A stretch of 8,041 nucleotides of DNA, taken from contig JABSPC010000633.1 in the NCBI GenBank assembly GCA_013215515.1, positions 1 to 8,041 of the forward strand, read 5' to 3'. The position numbers were made by a program, and so were the translations under genes. Below, piece after piece: positions 1 through 4,729 of the stretch; positions within the stretch are counted from its first letter, which is position 1; every line of letters begins with the position of its first letter. The notes under the pieces were generated by a model that had not been told where the DNA came from, did no database searches, and worked only from the letters and a program-made list of their open reading frames with translations. This stretch comes from Crocinitomicaceae bacterium (GTDB lineage Bacteria > Bacteroidota > Bacteroidia > Flavobacteriales_D > Crocinitomicaceae).

Positions 1-315
1 ATTTCCAGTCAAGTGACCAGCAAAGTATGATGCTTTGTCAGCAGGTAAATCCGTGCTTGTGAGTGAATTCATATCAATTGTGAATGAACCAGACGTCAAT
101 TTGTCACCGTCCATAGTAATTGAACCTTCGCTAATCGAAACCAATCCTTCGTGTGGAGCATTAGCCCAACCCAAAGATGAATTGGCAGCATCAAGTGTAT
201 ACGTTACAGCCACATCTTTAGCTTGGTCTTCGTTCTCGTTTTCGTCAGCTTCTGCTGAACATGAAACAGCTGTAAATGCAACTGCCGCCATAAATAAAAA
301 TCCTATCTTTTTCAT
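1..315 (-). CDS. YceI-like domain lipoprotein (partial, C-terminus off the left edge)
   Basis: The reading frame starts at ATG (complement of 313-315) and stays open for 105 codons to the left edge, so only the N-terminal part is present. The first 18 residues form a lipoprotein signal peptide (MKKIGFLF, then a hydrophobic stretch) with a lipobox AVSC and acceptor Cys19. The next residues are strongly acidic (SAEADENENEDQ), resembling lipoprotein export signals that send Bacteroidota lipoproteins to the cell surface. From about residue 36 the sequence follows the YceI pattern: a YTLDAANSSLGW strand, an H-x-G segment (HEGLVSISEG), then LTSGSFTIDMNSL, a TDLP segment and a GHLTGN segment matching the family's D...GHL motif. 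YceI-like domains form lipocalin-like barrels that bind isoprenoid or other lipids; the ligand here is unknown. A TAnnTTTG promoter element lies 24 nt upstream. The family call is by motif recognition on a partial protein. Confidence 0.82.
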   Translation of the reverse strand, partial: MKKIGFLFMAAVAFTAVSCSAEADENENEDQAKDVAVTYTLDAANSSLGWANAPHEGLVSISEGSITMDGDKLTSGSFTIDMNSLTSTDLPADKASYFAGHLTGN

Positions 316-338
316 ATCGTTTAATTTTGTTTGTGCTA

Positions 339-346
339 CAAATATA
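339..346 (-). promoter_or_regulatory. Bacteroidota -7 promoter element of the YceI-like gene
   Basis: On the minus strand this reads TATATTTG, an exact match to the Bacteroidota TAnnTTTG -7 consensus. It lies 23 nt before the ATG at 315, giving a predicted leader of about 15-20 nt. No clean TTG -33 element is seen at the usual distance, so only the -7 box is claimed. Confidence 0.5.
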
Positions 347-394
347 TGGAATAAATACCACGGTAATTAAATTCATGGGATTTATTTTTTATTC

Positions 395-424
395 TTGTAT
401 TGAAAGATGAAATAAGTATCTTCG
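395..424 (+). promoter_or_regulatory. possible weak promoter of the cyclase-family gene
   Basis: A TTG at 395-397 is followed after 19 nt by TATCTTCG at 417-424, one mismatch from TAnnTTTG. The geometry is right for a Bacteroidota promoter. The predicted transcription start would, however, fall almost on the ATG at 431, implying a nearly leaderless mRNA, so this is tentative. Confidence 0.25.
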
Positions 425-430
425 ATTTAT

Positions 431-1177
431 ATGAAATTATTCCTGAATAACGATCAATTTATAGATACCAATTCTCCATTGGATATCTCAATATCGCTCT
501 CTAATGATGATAGAAACCCTCGAGCGTGGTATGTTGATCCGCCTATATTTGAACCTGTTAGAACTGAGAATTATGTTGGCTCGGTAAAAGAGGGAGGCGC
601 TGTAAATTTCAGGGATATCTATTTTAACCCACATGGACATGGAACGCATACTGAGTGTTTGGGGCATATCACGGAGGAGGTTCACTCAATCAATGATGTT
701 TTAAAGAATTATTTTTTTAAGGCTACCTTGGTTTCAATTTTGCCTAAGAGAGTTGAGCGAGCCAATGGAGATATTGATTTCATTATTACTCCAGATCAAA
801 TTAAAAAAATAAAATTTAAGGGTGAGGCTCTGGTTATTAGAACAATGCCAAATAGCAAGGTAAAAACAACAAAGAACTATTCTGCATCAAATCCACCGTA
901 TTTTGATGTGGAATGCGTTAAAGTTTTATTGGAAAACGGGGTGGATCATTTGTTGATCGATTTGCCATCCGTTGATCGTGAGAATGATGGTGGTGCTTTG
1001 GCTTTTCATCATGCATTTTGGGAAGTTCCTCAAGCTCCAAACTTCAAAAGAACAATCACAGAGTTAATTTATGTTGATAACGGGATTAAGGATGGGGAGT
1101 ACATTTTAAGCTTTCAAGTTGCGCCTTTCAACAACGATGCAGCACCTAGTCGGCCTGTTCTATACGACATAAAATAA
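431..1177 (+). CDS. cyclase family protein (KynB-like metal-dependent hydrolase)
   Basis: This complete 248-residue protein matches the cyclase/arylformamidase-like family (Pfam PF04199), whose best-known member KynB hydrolyses N-formylkynurenine in tryptophan breakdown. The metal-site motif lies at residues 68-79 (HGHGTHTECLGH), comparable to the family's HxGTHxDxPxH, with Glu75 where Asp is usual. A second His pair with an aromatic (HHAFW, 193-197) and Glu211 in TITELIYV correspond to the later catalytic and metal-binding positions. The early PLDISISL segment (16-23) matches the usual N-terminal strand of the family, supporting the ATG at 431. No signal peptide is seen, so it is probably cytoplasmic. 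It stands alone: the YceI-like gene upstream is divergent and a strong terminator follows the stop. No other kynurenine-pathway gene is in the window, so the substrate is unknown; formamidase activity is possible but not shown. Confidence 0.85.
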   Translation: MKLFLNNDQFIDTNSPLDISISLSNDDRNPRAWYVDPPIFEPVRTENYVGSVKEGGAVNFRDIYFNPHGHGTHTECLGHITEEVHSINDVLKNYFFKATLVSILPKRVERANGDIDFIITPDQIKKIKFKGEALVIRTMPNSKVKTTKNYSASNPPYFDVECVKVLLENGVDHLLIDLPSVDRENDGGALAFHHAFWEVPQAPNFKRTITELIYVDNGIKDGEYILSFQVAPFNNDAAPSRPVLYDIK

Positions 1178-1210
1178 AAAAAAGAGCTAATCTCCATTAG
1201 CTCTTTTTTT
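1178..1210 (+). terminator. Rho-independent terminator, probably bidirectional
   Basis: A perfect 8-bp stem GAGCTAAT (1184-1191) / ATTAGCTC (1196-1203) encloses the 4-nt loop CTCC. It is preceded by an A-run and followed by seven T (1204-1210). It starts right after the cyclase stop codon and should end that transcript. Because an A-run mirrors the T-run, it could also stop minus-strand transcripts coming from the kinase/regulator operon. Confidence 0.9.
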
Positions 1211-1320
1211 ATTCGATAGTAGTAAGTTATTTCATCGTAGTAGTGTAACAACAATCTCTTCCGTAGTAAGAAGAATTATACCTTAAGATAAAACCAGAAA
1301 TAAAAAAATCAGGAATTTTC

Positions 1321-1350
1321 TTTAAGCCTGTGCCTAAGCACTGCTTTAAA
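1321..1350. repeat. imperfect inverted repeat / hairpin
   Basis: The core is a 4-bp stem GTGC/GCAC around the loop CTAA. After one mismatch it extends through an outer stem TTTAAG / CTTTAAA with small bulges. No T-run follows on either strand, so it is not a standard terminator. It could be a structure in the 3' region of the regulator mRNA. Confidence 0.35.
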
Positions 1351-1536
1351 ATCGAAAGTTTTAAGAACTGTTATACTCTTTAATCAAACTAGAAAATGAA
1401 ACTGCCTCTCCAAGCAGCATAACTTCCGATATTTCAAAGCGAAACTAAAAGAAAATTTCCTGACATTTCTCCTTATTTCTTATCAGTAAGGATACAAACT
1501 TTATTCTAATCGAAAGGAGGTAAATGAACATTGGCT

Positions 1537-1564
1537 GGGTATAATTGAACAAATACCCCTTTTC
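1537..1564 (+). terminator. weak terminator-like hairpin
   Basis: GGGTAT (1537-1542) pairs perfectly with ATACCC (1553-1558) across a 10-nt loop, and CTTTTC-like sequence follows on the plus strand. The stem is short and the T-run weak. It lies about 20 nt past the stop codon of the minus-strand regulator, where it could instead act as a 3'-end stabilising hairpin. Confidence 0.3.
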
Positions 1565-1578
1565 ATTGATTTTTTGAT

Positions 1579-2322
1579 TTATAGGTTCTCTAATTTCTTG
1601 AAAAACAGCTCTCTCTTGGCTGGAGACAATGGAACTTCGGCTCCATTTTTCATCACGACAGCACCACCATTCTTTTTGTCATATCTGTCGACATAACTAA
1701 TGTTTATGAGGTGAGATTGCTGAACACGAAGGAAATTGTAACCTGTTAACAGTATTTCGTATTCCTTAAGCGTCTTCGAGACAAGGATCTTTTTATCATC
1801 TAACAGGAAGAATGAAGTATAGTTTCTATCTGCTTCACACCTGATAATTTGATCAAGCTCTACAACATGTACACTTTCCTGTGTTTTTAAAACCAATCTT
1901 CGCTTTTCACTAGGAAGGATGTTTTTCTGTAAAGCATCGAATTGCGAATGCCCTGTATTATTATCTACTGCTATAAGTGCTTTTTCAAGTGCTGCTTTTA
2001 ACTCAGAAGTGTCAACGGGCTTTAATAGGTAATCGAGAGCACTAAACTTAATTGCCTTAATCGCGAACTCTTCATGAGCCGTAATAAAGATTACTTGGAA
2101 AGTTTTGTTTTCAATTGAACGGAGAACATCAAACCCAGTTCCATCCGGCATTTGAATATCTATAAATACAATATCTGGGTTATGAGTTTCGATTGCCTTT
2201 ATCCCGGATTGAACATTTTCCCCTTCAGGAATTGTTTGAACATCAAAGCCAAATGAATCAATCATTTTAGCAATTAAATCTCTTGTGCGATTTTCATCAT
2301 CAATAATTAGAACCTTTTTCAT
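1579..2322 (-). CDS. LytTR-family response regulator
   Basis: This 247-residue cytoplasmic DNA-binding regulator has a receiver domain at about residues 1-120 and a LytTR domain at about 141-245. The receiver has the full active site: Asp8/Asp9 for Mg2+ (VLIIDDEN), the phosphoacceptor Asp55 (FIDIQMP), Thr81 (FITAH) and Lys101 (LLKP). The LytTR half shows the family pattern: HVVELDQIIRCEA, the RNYTSFFL segment, SKTLKEYE, FLRVQQSHLINISYV, and the C-terminal GAEVPLSPAKRE. The gene follows the histidine kinase with a gap of only 12 nt and has no promoter of its own that I can see, so the two are an operon and the kinase is the expected phosphodonor. LytTR regulators bind paired short direct repeats; candidate sites occur in the operon's upstream region. 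The length is normal and no key residue is missing. The target genes are unknown. Confidence 0.95.
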   Translation of the reverse strand: MKKVLIIDDENRTRDLIAKMIDSFGFDVQTIPEGENVQSGIKAIETHNPDIVFIDIQMPDGTGFDVLRSIENKTFQVIFITAHEEFAIKAIKFSALDYLLKPVDTSELKAALEKALIAVDNNTGHSQFDALQKNILPSEKRRLVLKTQESVHVVELDQIIRCEADRNYTSFFLLDDKKILVSKTLKEYEILLTGYNFLRVQQSHLINISYVDRYDKKNGGAVVMKNGAEVPLSPAKRELFFKKLENL

Positions 2323-2334
2323 AGTTGTCTGTTT

Positions 2335-4578
2335 TTAATTTTGACGATTAGCGTCTGTGATATATGGTAACGAAATTAACACTTTTGTGCCGGTTTCCAA
2401 TTCCATATTATAGTCCTGCACTTGTAACGTTCCGTCTGTTTTATACTTCTTATTTAGGTTTTCAATTCGGTCCTGTGTAATCTGCATTGCCATACTTTTA
2501 TGAGCAGAGCTTTTCTTATTGACGTTAGAACCTTTCCTACCGATGCCATTATCAACGATAGAAATGTTTAACATGCCATTTATCTTTGTGAAAACAACTG
2601 CAATAAATCCGCCTTCAACGGTGTGTAATTGCCCATGTTCAATGGCGTTTTCAATAAATGGCTGCGTAATCATTGGAGGAATATTTGCGCTGTCATCATA
2701 TAAATCAAAATCGGCGTCAATTGAATATTCGAATCTTTCCTGGAAACGCAATTTCTGCATAGATAGATACTTTTCTAAAATTTCGATTTCAGTACGTATT
2801 GGGATATGTTGCTTAGGTGAATTCTCCAATATAAGCCGCATTAGCCTTGAGAAGTTGACTAAGAACTTTGAAGAGTTTTCAGTGTCGTTATCAAAAATAT
2901 AACTCTGTATGACGGACATTGCGTTAAATACGAAGTGGGGGTTCATCTGCGTTCTCAGTAAAGTTTGAGACATTTCGGCTTCTTTTTGCTGTTGTTTAAT
3001 CTTGGTCTGATTCCAGCGATAGAAAATAATTAGTCCCGCCATCACGATTATTATGATGAACGCAATAATAATGTACATCTGAAAATTGTTTCTCAATTGG
3101 CTATTTTCCAATCGAGTGGCATTCATTTCTCTTTGTCGCGATTGTCGTTCTAGAGAATCGGATTGAGCGGTAATTCTTCTTTCTAGTAGGGCGGAATTAT
3201 AGGATTCACTTAATTCTGCAATTTTTGTAGCGGCCTGAAGAATAGTGTTACTGTCCAAATAATTCAGATATAGCTCCATGTATTTAAGTGATTCTGCAGT
3301 GTTGTTGATCTTTTTATATACATCCGCTATCACTCGATACGTATGGTAAATTTGATTTTTGGAACCAAACTCTTGTCGTATTTCAACAGATCGATTCAAA
3401 TAATTTAAGGCATTAACATATTTCTTTCGTTCCATAAAAACGGTACCGACGTTATGATAAACTCCAGCCATTTTCTCCTTGTTACTCGTTGATTCGTAAT
3501 AGATCAGGGATTGATTGAAGTTACTTGAAGCTTTTGCGTACTTGTTCTGCTTTTGGAATACCATGCCAAGAATATTGTGTGCTTCCCCCAAACCATTTAA
3601 ATCATTCGATTCGGTTAAGTAATTAATTGAACGCTGTGAATTCGCCATGGCTTTATCAAATTGCCTTTTGTCAAGTTGAACCGAGGCCAAATTGGTTAAG
3701 GCCAAGGCCATTTGCCGTTTGTCGTGTATTTGTCTCGAGTAATCTAAGGATCTCCTGAAATTTTTCTCGGCATCCTTCAAATTGTAAATTTGCTTTTGAG
3801 AAGAACCAATTTCTCGACAATATTTGGCCAAAAGGAGATAGTTATTAATCTCTTCGGCAAGTTTCCGACTTACAAAATTCTTAGAAACACTCAATTCAAT
3901 TTGACCGAAGAAATCGTAAACTTCTGCCTTTACATTAAACGCTTGTGATAAAATGGCCTTGTCACTGCTTCTTCGTCCTGTACTTATTGATTTGTCTGAA
4001 TAATAGAGTGCGGAATCCTTTTGATCAGTATACATGTAATTCAATCCCAAATAACGATATGCCTCTGACTGTTTAGATACATCTCTAAGTTGTACAGCTT
4101 TCTTTAATGCGAGTTTAAGATAGAATCGGGAGGTTTCATATTCCTGCAGATTACTATGATAATATCCGAGGTGCCTGTATACTTTGAACTGGATCGCCTT
4201 ACTTTTCAATTTATTTAAAAAGGGTTGGCAAGCCAGAATGGTATTGTGGTATTCATCCAAATCACCTAAAATAAGTGCCACTTCAGCATTATAGAAAAGG
4301 GCATTGAAACGGATGGAATCCTCAAAGTTTCTACTATCATCTAAGATCACCTTTCGAATTGAATCTGCACGATCGATATTATTCTCTTTGTAATACTCGC
4401 CCAGCGCCATGATTCTACTAAAGCGCTTTTTTTTATTTTTTTCAGCACCAATGGACCTAATTATCTGTTGCTCATGAGAATCTTGCGCAATTGAATTCGA
4501 TGCGTTCAAAAGAAGGCAAAGGAGAGTGGATAGAACGATAAAGAGTGGCTTCCGCAACATACATAGTAAAAATAGCAT
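2335..4578 (-). CDS. TPR-containing sensor histidine kinase (LytS/His_kinase type)
   Basis: This is a 747-residue membrane histidine kinase. In order it has an N-terminal signal peptide ending near residue 31 (SIAQ), about eight TPR-like repeats at 135-443 with AxxxLGxxY-type helices, a coiled-coil-like linker at 455-500, one transmembrane helix at about 501-519, and a cytoplasmic kinase. The kinase has the His_kinase (PF06580) signature QMNPHFVFN with phosphoacceptor His548, an N-box with Asn644 (PFIENAIEHG) and a G-box DNGIG (676-680), so it looks catalytically complete. The topology puts the TPR region in the periplasm as the sensor; its ligand or partner is unknown. The partner regulator lies 12 nt downstream. 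The start is uncertain: Met7 (ATG at 4560) gives a more normal signal peptide (MLRKPLFIVL...) than the first ATG at 4578, and neither has a clear Shine-Dalgarno. Confidence 0.93.
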   Translation of the reverse strand: MLFLLCMLRKPLFIVLSTLLCLLLNASNSIAQDSHEQQIIRSIGAEKNKKKRFSRIMALGEYYKENNIDRADSIRKVILDDSRNFEDSIRFNALFYNAEVALILGDLDEYHNTILACQPFLNKLKSKAIQFKVYRHLGYYHSNLQEYETSRFYLKLALKKAVQLRDVSKQSEAYRYLGLNYMYTDQKDSALYYSDKSISTGRRSSDKAILSQAFNVKAEVYDFFGQIELSVSKNFVSRKLAEEINNYLLLAKYCREIGSSQKQIYNLKDAEKNFRRSLDYSRQIHDKRQMALALTNLASVQLDKRQFDKAMANSQRSINYLTESNDLNGLGEAHNILGMVFQKQNKYAKASSNFNQSLIYYESTSNKEKMAGVYHNVGTVFMERKKYVNALNYLNRSVEIRQEFGSKNQIYHTYRVIADVYKKINNTAESLKYMELYLNYLDSNTILQAATKIAELSESYNSALLERRITAQSDSLERQSRQREMNATRLENSQLRNNFQMYIIIAFIIIIVMAGLIIFYRWNQTKIKQQQKEAEMSQTLLRTQMNPHFVFNAMSVIQSYIFDNDTENSSKFLVNFSRLMRLILENSPKQHIPIRTEIEILEKYLSMQKLRFQERFEYSIDADFDLYDDSANIPPMITQPFIENAIEHGQLHTVEGGFIAVVFTKINGMLNISIVDNGIGRKGSNVNKKSSAHKSMAMQITQDRIENLNKKYKTDGTLQVQDYNMELETGTKVLISLPYITDANRQN

Positions 4579-4652
4579 TTTTCAGAGAAGTGTCTAAAGT
4601 GTGTAGAGTTATTTAATGCCTTAAGTTGATTTTAAAAAGATCAAGTCCACTT

Positions 4653-4697
4653 CAAACTTTAAGTACTTGCAAACTTTAGTTCACTTTAAATACTTTA
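4653..4697. repeat. cluster of ACTTTA/TAAAGT direct repeats in the divergent promoter region
   Basis: CAAACTTTA occurs twice (4653-4661 and 4670-4678), 17 bp apart. ACTTTA occurs again at 4683-4688 and 4692-4697, giving four copies in 42 bp. Read on the minus strand, toward the kinase operon, the two long copies are TAAAGTTTG. They lie between the kinase start and the leuS -7 box, a suitable place for an operator serving either gene. The region is AT-rich, so chance is possible. Confidence 0.4.
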
Positions 4698-4705
4698 TAT
4701 CTTTG
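4698..4705 (+). promoter_or_regulatory. Bacteroidota -7 promoter element of leuS
   Basis: TATCTTTG matches TAnnTTTG exactly and ends 24 nt before the leuS ATG, predicting a leader of about 18 nt. No perfect TTG -33 element lies 19-21 nt upstream; a TTT does. A modest GAAGG at 4721-4725, four bases before the ATG, may assist translation. Confidence 0.6.
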
Positions 4706-4729
4706 CACCGTTAAAGCGCAGAAGGAATT

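Larger units (their letters stand above)
1211..1578. other. intergenic region without a convincing gene
   Basis: These 368 bases separate two converging transcription units. Both strands are broken by frequent stops; the longest small ORF I could trace is about 19 codons on the minus strand, with no family resemblance. I see no TAnnTTTG promoter on either strand. Recognisable elements are an imperfect hairpin at 1321-1350, a six-codon ORF behind a very strong Shine-Dalgarno at 1511-1543, and a 6-bp hairpin at 1537-1558. The region may simply be the 3' untranslated part of the response-regulator transcript. Confidence 0.5.

Noticed and set aside
35..370. 111-codon plus-strand ORF
   Set aside because: It lies antisense to the YceI-like lipoprotein frame, which has a clear signal peptide, lipobox and family motifs; the plus-strand translation is low-complexity and has no recognisable pattern.
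1380..1465. minus-strand mini-ORFs of about 10 and 19 codons in the 1211-1578 intergenic region
   Set aside because: They are too short, lack promoters and recognisable sequence, and are expected by chance in AT-rich DNA.
2519..2902. 127-codon plus-strand ORF
   Set aside because: It is fully antisense to the kinase domain of the histidine kinase, which has intact H, N and G boxes; the ORF is a shadow.
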